Notes under the pieces: generated by a model
The model's database searches: none
What the model saw: the letters and a program-made list of their open reading frames with translations, nothing else
What the model was told of the DNA's origin: nothing
Shown: piece after piece, positions 14,782-22,312 of the stretch
Position numbering within the stretch: the stretch's first letter is position 1
How the letters are laid out: each line of letters begins with the position of its first letter
NCBI GenBank assembly: GCA_018716575.1
Contig: DVJR01000135.1
Coordinates: 1 to 33,340 of the forward strand
Source of the DNA: Candidatus Scatomonas merdavium
GTDB taxonomy: Bacteria; Bacillota; Clostridia; Lachnospirales; Lachnospiraceae
DNA length: 33,340 nucleotides
Reading direction: 5' to 3'
Made by a program: the position numbers and the translations under genes

Positions 14782-15639
14782 CTAACTGTTTATCAGATTT
14801 GGATTCAAAATCATCTGATAGCTCCGGGGAGAAGAACTACGCTCTCTGTCGATGGCGATCACCGGTCGGGTGACAACCCTGCTCGTATTTCCATTTTCCA
14901 GATACAGACAGTCCAAAATCACAGCCGGAAGGCAGCCCTCCCGGCATCCGACGCTCCGGAACGGAATATAATGGGGATGGATTCCGGCTAGAAGCTCCGG
15001 CCGTTCCCCTTTGCGGCATCCGCAGAATGCCTCCAGTTCCTTCTGCAGTTCCAGGGAAAATAATTCTTTTATCAGAGAATAGCTGATTACGGAAACCGGC
15101 TTGCGGCAAGTGGCGTCCCACAGTCCGTTTCCCGTATCGTAAAGTCCTTTTACCTCTTTACAGACCCCGCTCTGGCACAGCACCACCTTCCAGATTCTGG
15201 AATGGTGTTCCTGCAGAAGCCCGTACAGCCACAGCAGAAATGTGGTCAGCCCGTAAGCCGCCGCGCCCCAGAGCACGGCTCCTTTCAGGACTTCCGTTCC
15301 CGCAAAGCGGCGCAGAAACCGCCATACAGCGCTCAGAAGCGCCGCCGACAGATACAGGCAGAAAAGGCCCTGTAAAAAACGCTTTTTATCTTTGATTTTG
15401 CAGCCAAACCTTACCATTAATGCAGTAACAGCCACAGAAACCAGTACGGTATTCAGAAGGGGATATTTTCGGAAAAAGATTACGCCCAGGCAGGCCAGGC
15501 CCGCGCCGGCCGCGGCGGCCGCCAGACACCTGAAATGAGTGGCAGAGCATTTCAGAAGCCTGACCGAGAGCCGCAGCAGGAAATAATCCATCAGCAGATT
15601 TTCCAGGAAGAACACATCGATGTAAAGTTCATAGCGCAT
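14782..15639 (-). CDS. spoIIGA: Sigma-E processing peptidase SpoIIGA
   Basis: About 285 residues. Five hydrophobic segments fill the first ~145 residues, then a cytoplasmic aspartic-protease-like domain has the catalytic motif YDTGN (Asp near residue 168). It sits in the septal membrane on the mother-cell side and cleaves pro-sigma-E after activation by SpoIIR. I chose the ATG at 15639 (protein MRYELYIDVFF) because GGGGG lies just upstream and the family starts this way; an ATG at 15666 would add nine atypical residues. It is the first gene of the spoIIG operon, and sigE follows immediately. Confidence 0.93.
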   Translation of the reverse strand: MRYELYIDVFFLENLLMDYFLLRLSVRLLKCSATHFRCLAAAAAGAGLACLGVIFFRKYPLLNTVLVSVAVTALMVRFGCKIKDKKRFLQGLFCLYLSAALLSAVWRFLRRFAGTEVLKGAVLWGAAAYGLTTFLLWLYGLLQEHHSRIWKVVLCQSGVCKEVKGLYDTGNGLWDATCRKPVSVISYSLIKELFSLELQKELEAFCGCRKGERPELLAGIHPHYIPFRSVGCREGCLPAVILDCLYLENGNTSRVVTRPVIAIDRERSSSPRSYQMILNPNLINS

Positions 15640-15687
15640 GAAATACCCCCTGTATCCTGTGAACACTTACTGGAATAAGCAAGTTTC

Positions 15688-15720
15688 ATTATAGGTTACA
15701 GGGGGTATTTATTTTGTCAA
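15688..15720 (-). promoter_or_regulatory. spoIIG promoter with 21-base spacer
   Basis: Minus strand TTGACA (15715-15720) and TATAAT (15688-15693) are both perfect but 21 bases apart, four more than optimal. The B. subtilis spoIIG promoter shows the same abnormality (22 bases) and works only with Spo0A~P. The 0A-type boxes lie just upstream. Confidence 0.82.
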
Positions 15721-15728
15721 AACCCGTG

Positions 15729-15753
15729 TGTCGAAAGAAAGAGAGTTTCGACA
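15729..15753. promoter_or_regulatory. Paired Spo0A boxes upstream of spoIIGA
   Basis: Two perfect TGTCGAA boxes in inverted orientation: plus strand at 15729-15735 and minus strand at 15747-15753. With the extra A the symmetric unit is TGTCGAAA...TTTCGACA. They sit 9-33 bases upstream of the spoIIG -35, the expected place for an activating site. Confidence 0.82.
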
Positions 15754-15797
15754 GGTTGGGACAGAAGCCGTTCCGTCTGGCGCGGCAGATGACAAAG

Positions 15798-16553
15798 TCA
15801 CAGCAGCTCCAGCATCCGCCGCAGTTCTGCCGCCGGAAGCTGGCCCGGAGCCGAAGCGGCGCCAGCCGTTCCGAAGGTCAGGGCAGAACCGGTCAGCCGC
15901 CCGCTGACCCGGGAGACCGCGCCCAGCCGCCCCATGGACATGGTGATCAGGGGCCGTTCCGTCCGGCCGTCCATCTCCGCCGTCACCTCCAGCAGCGCCA
16001 GCACATCGCCGGGGCAGGAGGGCATCACCGCCAGCTTCAGAATGTCCGCGCCGGTCCGCTCCAGCTCCTCCAGCACGGAAAGCATCTCCGCCCGATCCGG
16101 CGTCCGGCTGAAGAAATGGCAGGAGGCAGCCACAGGCTTTCCGGCTTTCTGAACAGCCGCCACAAGGCTTTCGGCGTCCAGGCCGTCCATGCACCCCTCC
16201 ACGTCGATCATGTCCGTTTCCGGCCTCTCCGCCGCCCACAGATTCAGCTCCCGGTAGGCTTCTGTCGAAATCGCCCGGTTTCCGCCTTCCGCCGCGCTAC
16301 GGAAGGTGAAAAGGATCGGAATCTGTCCGCAGATGTCGGATACGGCGGTCAAAACTTTTTCCGCAGCCTTCCGCTCTCCTGTTTTTTCGTAAAAATCCGC
16401 ACGCCATTCCAGCAGATCCGGCTTCTCCGCCGCCGCGGCGCGGGCCTGCTCCAGGATTTCCCGCTCCGTCACGCCCGTCACCGGAATGCAGATTTTCGGA
16501 ACGCCGTCGCCCAGCGCCGTCTGTTTTAATACAACTGTCTTTTTATTATTCAT
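15798..16553 (-). CDS. aroD: Type I 3-dehydroquinate dehydratase
   Basis: 251 residues, the usual type I length. All active-site residues known for the family are visible: Glu in LLEWRAD, Arg and Glu in TFRSAAEGG, the catalytic His in SCHFF (about 146), the Schiff-base Lys in LKLAV (about 173), the SR of GRLGAVSR, and the SALTFG...APGQ lid. It converts 3-dehydroquinate to 3-dehydroshikimate. I chose the ATG at 16553 (MNNKKT, AAGAGG upstream) over one at 16652 whose extra 33 residues lack homology-like sequence. It is divergent from a YdiB-like dehydrogenase, suggesting shikimate/quinate interconversion rather than only aromatic synthesis. The stop lies 77 bases before the spoIIG promoter. Confidence 0.95.
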   Translation of the reverse strand: MNNKKTVVLKQTALGDGVPKICIPVTGVTEREILEQARAAAAEKPDLLEWRADFYEKTGERKAAEKVLTAVSDICGQIPILFTFRSAAEGGNRAISTEAYRELNLWAAERPETDMIDVEGCMDGLDAESLVAAVQKAGKPVAASCHFFSRTPDRAEMLSVLEELERTGADILKLAVMPSCPGDVLALLEVTAEMDGRTERPLITMSMGRLGAVSRVSGRLTGSALTFGTAGAASAPGQLPAAELRRMLELL

Positions 16554-16654
16554 TTCATACCTCTTTCGTCCTTTTCCGGGCTTCCGCTCCGCTCCCGCAC
16601 AGAAAGCCGCCGCCTTTGCCCTGATACCAGGAAATCGTCCATTGCATTTCAATC

Positions 16655-16674
16655 CGCGCCCTGCTCAGGGCGCG
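16655..16674. other. Hairpin in the aroD leader
   Basis: Perfect 8-bp stem CGCGCCCT / AGGGCGCG with a GCTC loop, within the roughly 140-base 5' leader of aroD on the minus strand. No T-run; role unknown. Confidence 0.45.
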
Positions 16675-16697
16675 CCGTTTCTGAAACCTTCTCACTC

Positions 16698-16726
16698 ATT
16701 TTAATATATTTCCCGACGCAGGACAA
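16698..16726 (-). promoter_or_regulatory. aroD promoter
   Basis: Minus strand TTGTCC (16721-16726), 17-base spacer, TAAAAT (16698-16703). Confidence 0.65.
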
Positions 16727-16740
16727 CCGAAAATAATCAA

Positions 16741-16768
16741 TGCACAGATTACCGCAATGTGCTACAAT
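16741..16768 (+). promoter_or_regulatory. Promoter of the shikimate/quinate dehydrogenase gene
   Basis: TACAAT at 16763-16768 preceded by TGC (extended -10), with a weak -35 TGCACA at 16741-16746 and a 16-base spacer. It is back to back with the aroD promoter. Confidence 0.6.
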
Positions 16769-16816
16769 AGCCTTATCTTTTGATTATGAATACGGAAAAT
16801 TCTCAGGAGGGATTTT

Positions 16817-17695
16817 ATGGAACAGAATTTTTCAATCACAGGCCGCACGGGCCTGACGGGACTTCTGGGCAGCCCGGTGGCTCACAGCCTGTCGCCGCTT
16901 ATGCACAACGAGGCCTTCCGGCAGCTGGGCCTGGATTATGTATATCTCTGCTTTGACGTGAAAGAGGCCAAGCTTGAAACGGCTGTCCAAGGCCTGAAGG
17001 CCTGCGGAATCCGGGGCTTTAACCTGACCATGCCCGACAAGAACCGGATGGCGGAGCTGGCGGACGAGCTTTCTCCCGCCGCGTCCATCATCGGAGCTGT
17101 CAACACGGTGGTCAATGAAAACGGCCGGCTCATCGGCCACAATACCGACGGAACCGGCTTCATGCGCTCTGTAGCCGATGCAGGGCTGTCCATACAGGGC
17201 GCTTCCATGACCATCTTCGGCGCCGGCGGCGCTTCCACGGCCATCTGCGCCCAGGCGGCGCTGGACGGCGTGAAAAATCTGTACATTTTCGCACGCCCTG
17301 CCAGCCGTTTCCACCAGCGCACGCTGCGTCTCGTGGATACGATTAACCTCTCCACCGGATGCCGCGCCGTTCTCTGCGACCAGGCCGACCGCGCCGCGCT
17401 GAAACAGGCCCTGGAAAAAAGCAGCCTGCTGGTTAACGCCACCTCTGTGGGCATGGCCCCCGACACCAACCGCTCCATTCTGGAGGACGCCTCCCTGCTC
17501 CGGCCGGAGCTGACGGTAGCAGACATTATCTACAATCCGCGGGAAACACTTTTTCTGCGTCAGGCAAGGGAAGCCGGATGCCGCGCCTTTAACGGCATGT
17601 ACATGCTGCTCTATCAGGGCGCAGAAGCCTTCCGGCTCTGGACCGGACAGGAAATGCCAGTGGAAAGCATCCGCGAAAAATATTTTAAACGCTGA
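16817..17695 (+). CDS. Quinate/shikimate dehydrogenase (AroE superfamily, YdiB-like)
   Basis: 292 residues. The N-terminal substrate domain has GSPVAHSLSPLMHN, the catalytic Lys in NLTMPDK (about 75) and Asp in HNTDGTGF (about 111). The Rossmann motif GAGGAST follows, and NGMYMLLYQGAEAFRLWTG lies at the end. Against ordinary AroE (TVPHK) the MPDK form and the GAGGASTAI block resemble E. coli YdiB, which acts on both quinate and shikimate. The cofactor loop (ARPASRF) lacks the acidic residue of YdiB and does not settle NAD versus NADP use. RBS AGGAGG, start ATG at 16817. It pairs with divergent aroD, as ydiB neighbours aroD in E. coli, and is followed by a membrane-protein gene 14 bases on. 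Confidence 0.88.
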   Translation: MEQNFSITGRTGLTGLLGSPVAHSLSPLMHNEAFRQLGLDYVYLCFDVKEAKLETAVQGLKACGIRGFNLTMPDKNRMAELADELSPAASIIGAVNTVVNENGRLIGHNTDGTGFMRSVADAGLSIQGASMTIFGAGGASTAICAQAALDGVKNLYIFARPASRFHQRTLRLVDTINLSTGCRAVLCDQADRAALKQALEKSSLLVNATSVGMAPDTNRSILEDASLLRPELTVADIIYNPRETLFLRQAREAGCRAFNGMYMLLYQGAEAFRLWTGQEMPVESIREKYFKR

Positions 17696-17709
17696 ATACG
17701 GAGGGAACT

Positions 17710-18375
17710 ATGGGAACATTTGCATCTGATACATCCGGAAGGACGGCGGCGGACTGGGGCAAGGCTCTTCTGATTCTGCTGGCCGGACTAACTATCGCTC
17801 ATCTGGGAGTCACACTGTTCCTGCAGGCCAACATGGGAACAGATACATTTACCGTTCTGATTCAGGGACTCTCTCTCTGTACAGGACTTACCGTTGGCAC
17901 GGTCCATGTAATCGTTCTGTGTCTGCTGATGGTCGTCATGCTGCTGACTACCAAAGGTTACGTCAAGCCCGGAACCGTTGTCTGCGCTTTCTGCGGAGGC
18001 CCTATCATTGATTTTTTTACCTGGCTTCTGCGGGATCTGATCAACAGCGGCTCGCCTCTGGCAGTCCGGATCGTCAGCATGGTAGCCGGCTGCATCATTC
18101 TGGCCCTGGGTATGTCCGTCGTCATCAACAGCAATGCCGGCACCGGCCCCAATGATCTGATCGCTCTGATCCTCTCAGACAAAATCCCGCGCATCCAGTT
18201 CCGCTGGATACGGATTCTCTGCGATCTCTTCTTCGTAGTCGCAGGATTCTTCCTGGGCGGCACTGTCGGCGCCGGTACAATCGTAGCCGTCTGCCTTACA
18301 GGGCCTCTGGTACAGTTCTGGCTGCCTCTCTCAGCCCGCCCTGTCCGGGCGCTTCTCCGCAGACCGGAAGAATAA
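17710..18375 (+). CDS. YczE/YyaS/YitT-family membrane protein
   Basis: 221 residues with about five hydrophobic segments. The family pattern is seen in LFLQANMGTDTFTVLIQGLS near the start and its internal echo SVVINSNAGTGPNDLIALILS in the second half, an apparent duplication of the G(T/A)G-type motif. Function is unestablished; members are presumed transporters. The short gap to the dehydrogenase gene and the GGAGGG site suggest co-transcription, so uptake or export of a shikimate-related compound is a guess only. The C-terminal tail is basic. Confidence 0.8.
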   Translation: MGTFASDTSGRTAADWGKALLILLAGLTIAHLGVTLFLQANMGTDTFTVLIQGLSLCTGLTVGTVHVIVLCLLMVVMLLTTKGYVKPGTVVCAFCGGPIIDFFTWLLRDLINSGSPLAVRIVSMVAGCIILALGMSVVINSNAGTGPNDLIALILSDKIPRIQFRWIRILCDLFFVVAGFFLGGTVGAGTIVAVCLTGPLVQFWLPLSARPVRALLRRPEE

Positions 18376-18412
18376 TCCGGGGGGCGGCTTCCGGCCGTCC
18401 CGTCAGAAAATA

Positions 18413-18529
18413 TGGCTGTCTCACAAAAGCCGCTTTGAAACACAAGCAGCCGTCAGATACAGAAGAATCCAGAACATTCTTCTGTATCTGACGGCACGCA
18501 TCACTTTCAGCGGCTTTTTGAAACAGCCA
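18413..18529. repeat. Nested-palindrome intergenic repeat, copy B
   Basis: 117 bases between convergent yczE-like and ftsZ genes. Outer arms TGGCTGTCTCACAAAAGCCG (from 18413) and CGGCTTTTTGAAACAGCCA (to 18529) are near-complementary. A perfect 20-bp inner stem (18449-18468 with 18476-18495) closes a 7-base loop. Architecture, length and left-end sequence match the element at 264-378. It could end transcription for both neighbours, since no other terminator is seen here. Confidence 0.85.
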
Positions 18530-18556
18530 CATTTTTGCAGTTCTTTTGGATACCGT

Positions 18557-19720
18557 TTATTTTCTCTTCAGGAAATCCGGAATCTGGATGTCCTTCTTCG
18601 GCACATTGCTGGTGATCGGCGCAGAAGACCTCGGCGCGGTGAAATTCGGCGCTGCCTGCTGCTGCGGCATCTGGAAGGTGGGCATCTTCACGCCTGCGTT
18701 GGTGAAAGCACTCTTCCGGGTAGCTTCCGCCGCCTTCTTCGCATCGGCTACGCTGGCCTGACGCGCGGTGGCATCGTCCAGTCCGGTGGCAATAACGGTG
18801 ATCCGCGCCGTATCCGGAACGGAATCGTCGTACATGGCGCCAAAGATAATGTTGGCGTCCTCGCCTGCCAGGTTCTGCACATAGCTGGCCGCATCGTTGG
18901 CATCCATCAGGCTGATGTCGCCGGAGATGTTGATGATCACGTGGCTTGCGCCCTCGATAGTGGTCTCCAGCAGCGGGCTGGATACAGCCTGCTGTACGGC
19001 CTCCAGAGCCTTGTCGTCGCCCTTGGCCTCTCCGATGCCAATATGGGCGATGCCCTTGTCGGTCATGACGGTCTGCACGTCGGCGAAATCCAGGTTGATC
19101 AGAGCCGGCAGGTTAATCAGGTCCGTAATGCCCTGCACCGCCTGCTGCAGCACTTCGTCCGCCTTCTTCAGAGCCTCCGGCATGGTGGTTCTGCGGTCCA
19201 CGATCTCCAGCAGCTTGTCATTCGGAATGACAATCAGCGTATCTACGTTCTGTTTCAGCTTCTCAATTCCCATAAGCGCATTGCTCATACGGGTCTTTGC
19301 TTCAAATCGGAAGGGCTTCGTCACAACACCGACGGTCAGGATCCCCAGCTCCTTGGCCAGTCCGGCCACTACAGGGGCCGCACCGGTTCCGGTTCCGCCG
19401 CCCATACCGCAGGTCACGAATACCATATCGGCGCCTTCCATGAGCTGCTTCAGCTCTTCGACGCTCTCCTCGGCGGCTTTCTCCCCTACCTCGGGCTTCG
19501 CTCCCGCTCCAAGCCCTTTCGTAATCTTCTCTCCTATCTGAAGGACTGTCGGCGCCTTGCAGAGCGTCAGCGCCTGTTTATCCGTATTCACACCGACGAA
19601 TTCCACTCCGCCGATGGATTCTTCCACCATTCTGTTTACTGCATTGTTCCCGGCTCCCCCGACGCCAATGACGATGATCTTCGCAGATGATTCTGCTTCG
19701 TTTGTCATAATCTCTAACAA
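18557..19720 (-). CDS. ftsZ: Cell division protein FtsZ
   Basis: 387 residues. The GTPase domain has [13 protein letters not shown], the tubulin signature GGGTGTG, and NLDFADV (T7-loop region). After a linker rich in Gln, Pro and Ala, it ends in the conserved C-terminal peptide [11 protein letters not shown], which binds membrane anchors. I assign a TTG start at 19720 (MLEI...), seven bases after GGAGG; the next ATG, four codons on, is worse placed. It is last in the dcw cluster but has its own promoter (19805-19833) and a 250-base gap from ftsQ. No ftsA or sepF is in the window. Confidence 0.97.
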   Translation of the reverse strand: MLEIMTNEAESSAKIIVIGVGGAGNNAVNRMVEESIGGVEFVGVNTDKQALTLCKAPTVLQIGEKITKGLGAGAKPEVGEKAAEESVEELKQLMEGADMVFVTCGMGGGTGTGAAPVVAGLAKELGILTVGVVTKPFRFEAKTRMSNALMGIEKLKQNVDTLIVIPNDKLLEIVDRRTTMPEALKKADEVLQQAVQGITDLINLPALINLDFADVQTVMTDKGIAHIGIGEAKGDDKALEAVQQAVSSPLLETTIEGASHVIINISGDISLMDANDAASYVQNLAGEDANIIFGAMYDDSVPDTARITVIATGLDDATARQASVADAKKAAEATRKSAFTNAGVKMPTFQMPQQQAAPNFTAPRSSAPITSNVPKKDIQIPDFLKRK

Positions 19721-19804
19721 AGTACTTCCTCCTTCACAGCTTACGCCTATTTATATTCTCCTCGAAATGTCTCTTAATACTTCGGCAGTTACGTATACAG
19801 ATAT

Positions 19805-19833
19805 ATAATATAATCTATTTCCGAAATTAGCAA
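19805..19833 (-). promoter_or_regulatory. ftsZ promoter
   Basis: Minus strand TTGCTA (19828-19833), 17-base spacer, TATTAT (19805-19810), in a markedly AT-rich stretch. It gives a leader of about 80 bases. Confidence 0.75.
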
Positions 19834-19880
19834 CAGTTTTTTTCGATTTTTTCCGCATTTTTTGTTGCTCAGAGTTATGG

Positions 19881-19940
19881 TTCACAGCCGATACGGATAT
19901 AGAAACAGCCGCGTCATGCCTGCATGTAAGCGGCTGTGAA
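19881..19940. other. Alternative hairpins between ftsQ and ftsZ
   Basis: Two mutually exclusive stems share one arm: ACAGCCGC (19905-19912) with GCGGCTGT (19930-19937), or TTCACAGCCG (19881-19890) with CGGCTGTGAA (19931-19940). The first is followed on the minus strand by TTTCTATAT and may terminate the upstream dcw transcript. The rest of the gap 19834-19972 shows nothing else. Confidence 0.5.
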
Positions 19941-19972
19941 TCGCGGCTGCCCCGGGACACCTCTTCCCACAC

Positions 19973-21007
19973 CTAGGACTCCGTGTCAAAAATGATGTTC
20001 TGCGTCTCTTCCGTATAATCCTCCAGGTGCAGCGTTCCTGCCAAGCCATCCAGCTTTGGCAGAATGGCGGCTACCCGGGTCATCTTCTCCTCCAGCTCCT
20101 GATCTGTTCCCAGAGCGATCTTCACATTCCCGTAATAAAGAGTCATGGACTGATCCTCTGCGAATTCCACGTAATCCGGCTGGATATCATACCTGTCAAT
20201 CATCCTCGTCAGCGCCAGTATGGTGTTAAAAACAGACGTATCTTCCACCGGAAGGATTTCGCCCACAGCCACACTGTCAAAGGAAAGCCCTGTGATCAGC
20301 GGCACATCCGTCAGCGCCGGCCGGTATCCGCTGTCTGATGACGTTTCGCTTTCCGAATCCGTTTCCTGGCTCTCGGTCGTCACCGGATCTGCCGAGAGGA
20401 CTCCGCCGGCATCCGATGCGGACGAAGTGTCTGAGGTACTTCCTTCCGCATTTCCTGATGTATCGCCTGTACCCGCACTGTCCGCAGAGATAGCCTCCTG
20501 TCCGGACTGAGACTGCGTTTCCTGACCGGATGAAAAAGCAGAAGAGAAAGCAGAGCTGTCCGCAGCTGTTCCGGCATTACCGCTTTCACCGCCCGACGCA
20601 CTTTCAGATGTCAGAGCCTCCAGCACCAGTCCATCCTTATCGAAATAGTAATCTGTTCCATCCTTCTGCACATACCCGATGGGCTGTTTCTCATTTACAT
20701 GAAGCCTCACCGAATTCCGGTCCAGATACTCCACATCTACAGACTCCATAAATGGTATATCATTCAGAGCAATATGACTCTGAAATGTGGAAAGCAGCAG
20801 AGAATTATGGCCGAAAAAGCCCTGCAGAGCCATATCCTCCACCTCTTCCTCTGTATAGCGGGTGTTTCCCACTACTTCCACATCAGTAATATAAAACAGT
20901 CCCCAGAAAATCAGAAAGGCCAGAAGCAGGGCGCCAATAATGCCCAATATGATACGGCGCTTTACTTTTTTTGACAGTTTTCTGTAATTTGATCTGTGTT
21001 TACGCAT
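19973..21007 (-). CDS. ftsQ: Cell division protein FtsQ/DivIB
   Basis: About 344 residues: a basic cytoplasmic tail, one membrane segment (about 18-40), a POTRA-like domain starting ITDVEVVGNTRYTEEEV, then the beta domain. Between KDGLVLEAL and PALTDVPLITGLSF lies a ~95-residue insert (about 133-228) almost wholly Ser, Thr, Gly, Ala, Asp, Glu and Gln, apparently a disordered extracellular loop. It acts in the FtsQLB divisome complex. I chose the ATG at 21007 (MRKHRSNYRK, GGGAG upstream), overlapping the murA stop by 8 bases; an ATG at 21085 would lie well inside murA. Confidence 0.9.
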   Translation of the reverse strand: MRKHRSNYRKLSKKVKRRIILGIIGALLLAFLIFWGLFYITDVEVVGNTRYTEEEVEDMALQGFFGHNSLLLSTFQSHIALNDIPFMESVDVEYLDRNSVRLHVNEKQPIGYVQKDGTDYYFDKDGLVLEALTSESASGGESGNAGTAADSSAFSSAFSSGQETQSQSGQEAISADSAGTGDTSGNAEGSTSDTSSASDAGGVLSADPVTTESQETDSESETSSDSGYRPALTDVPLITGLSFDSVAVGEILPVEDTSVFNTILALTRMIDRYDIQPDYVEFAEDQSMTLYYGNVKIALGTDQELEEKMTRVAAILPKLDGLAGTLHLEDYTEETQNIIFDTES

Positions 21008-22265
21008 TGATACTCCCGCATATTCTGCTGATTTTACCGCCCAGCAGAGTAATGTTCTTTTCCAGCTGTTCATACCCCCGGTCAATATATTCCGGATGCA
21101 GAATCTCCGTCCTGCCTTCCGCTGCCAGACCGGCCGCTACAAGGGCCGCTCCACCCCGCAGATCCCAGGCACAGACCCCGGCTCCCCGCAGCCTGCCGCC
21201 GGATATCTCAAGCACGTTTCCGTCCCGCCGGATAGCAGCTCCCATTTTCTGCATCTCCACAGCAGCCCGGAAACGATCTTCAAAAATCTTCTCCCTGATT
21301 CTGCTCTTCCCCGCCAGCGTAGCGCAGACCGCCGCCAGAGGCGACTGCAGATCCGTGGGGAACCCCGGATATGCTGCCGTCTCCACATAGGGAACTGGCG
21401 TCCCGATCCGGCTGCTGTCAGTAACCAGTGTACCACTTTTCACTTCATATTGTCCACCCATTTTCTGATATACGTCCAAAACGGCTTCCAGCTCTCCTGC
21501 GGGAGCATCTTCCAGGGAAATTTTTCCACGGACAGCAGCCCCGATAAATAAATAGGTACCTGCCACAATTCGATCAGCAGGCACCGTAAATTCCGCGGGA
21601 TGAAGCTTGCGTACGCCCCTGACTCTGATCTCCGTCGTTCCTTCGCCCCGGATGTCCGCACCAGCCAGCTTCAGGAAACGGCAAAGATGAACAATCTCCG
21701 GTTCTCTGGCGCAGTTGGAAAAAAAGCTTTCTCCCCGCGCCGTTGCTGCAGCCATAACAGCATTTTCTGTAGCCCCGACACTGATTTTAGGAAACCGGTA
21801 CCTGCAGCCATGCAGCTGGTCTGCCAAAGCGCAGAAGCCCCTGCTATCCTCCCATATCCGGGCTCCCATAGCCTTTAAGACAGCCAGGTGAAGATCCACA
21901 GGCCGCTTCCCTATCGTGCATCCGCCCGGATAGCTGACGGCGATCCGCCCGCACCGGGGCAGCAGACTTCCCAGAAAAAAAATAGAGGAACGCATTTTAT
22001 CCGCATATGCTCCCGGAATCTCTCCTGTGTGGACATGCCGGCAATCCATCAGCAGGCAGTCCCCGCGCCATCGGATCCCGGCTCCCACCGATTTCAGGAT
22101 TTCTACCATGCAGCGCACATCCGCAATTTTCGGGCAGCGGCGCAGGCACACAGTCCCCCGCTGCAGCAGGGCAGCGGCCATCACCGGCAAAACCGTATTT
22201 TTCGAACCCTGTATCCGGACGCTTCCCTCCAACGGACGTCCGCCTTCTATTATATATCGTTCCAC
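21000..22265 (-). CDS. murA: UDP-N-acetylglucosamine 1-carboxyvinyltransferase (MurA)
   Basis: 421 residues, normal MurA length. The substrate motif QGSKNTVLPVMAAALL lies near residue 19, the catalytic Cys in PGGCTIGKRPVDLH (Cys about 116), and DRIVAGTYL and PGFPTDLQSP further on. It catalyses the first committed step of peptidoglycan precursor synthesis with PEP; the retained Cys predicts fosfomycin sensitivity. The start is GTG at 22265 behind AGGAGA. It lies between ftsW and ftsQ, where murG is common. Clostridia often have two MurA paralogues, so this may be one of two. Confidence 0.93.
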   Translation of the reverse strand: MERYIIEGGRPLEGSVRIQGSKNTVLPVMAAALLQRGTVCLRRCPKIADVRCMVEILKSVGAGIRWRGDCLLMDCRHVHTGEIPGAYADKMRSSIFFLGSLLPRCGRIAVSYPGGCTIGKRPVDLHLAVLKAMGARIWEDSRGFCALADQLHGCRYRFPKISVGATENAVMAAATARGESFFSNCAREPEIVHLCRFLKLAGADIRGEGTTEIRVRGVRKLHPAEFTVPADRIVAGTYLFIGAAVRGKISLEDAPAGELEAVLDVYQKMGGQYEVKSGTLVTDSSRIGTPVPYVETAAYPGFPTDLQSPLAAVCATLAGKSRIREKIFEDRFRAAVEMQKMGAAIRRDGNVLEISGGRLRGAGVCAWDLRGGAALVAAGLAAEGRTEILHPEYIDRGYEQLEKNITLLGGKISRICGSINA

Positions 22266-22312
22266 CGTCCGCTCTCCTGAACACCTTCTCTCATATTATT
22301 ATATGCAGGGCA

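Noticed and set aside
18518-19690. 390-codon open frame opposite ftsZ
   Set aside because: The reverse frame of FtsZ stays open because of codon bias; FtsZ is certain on the minus strand.
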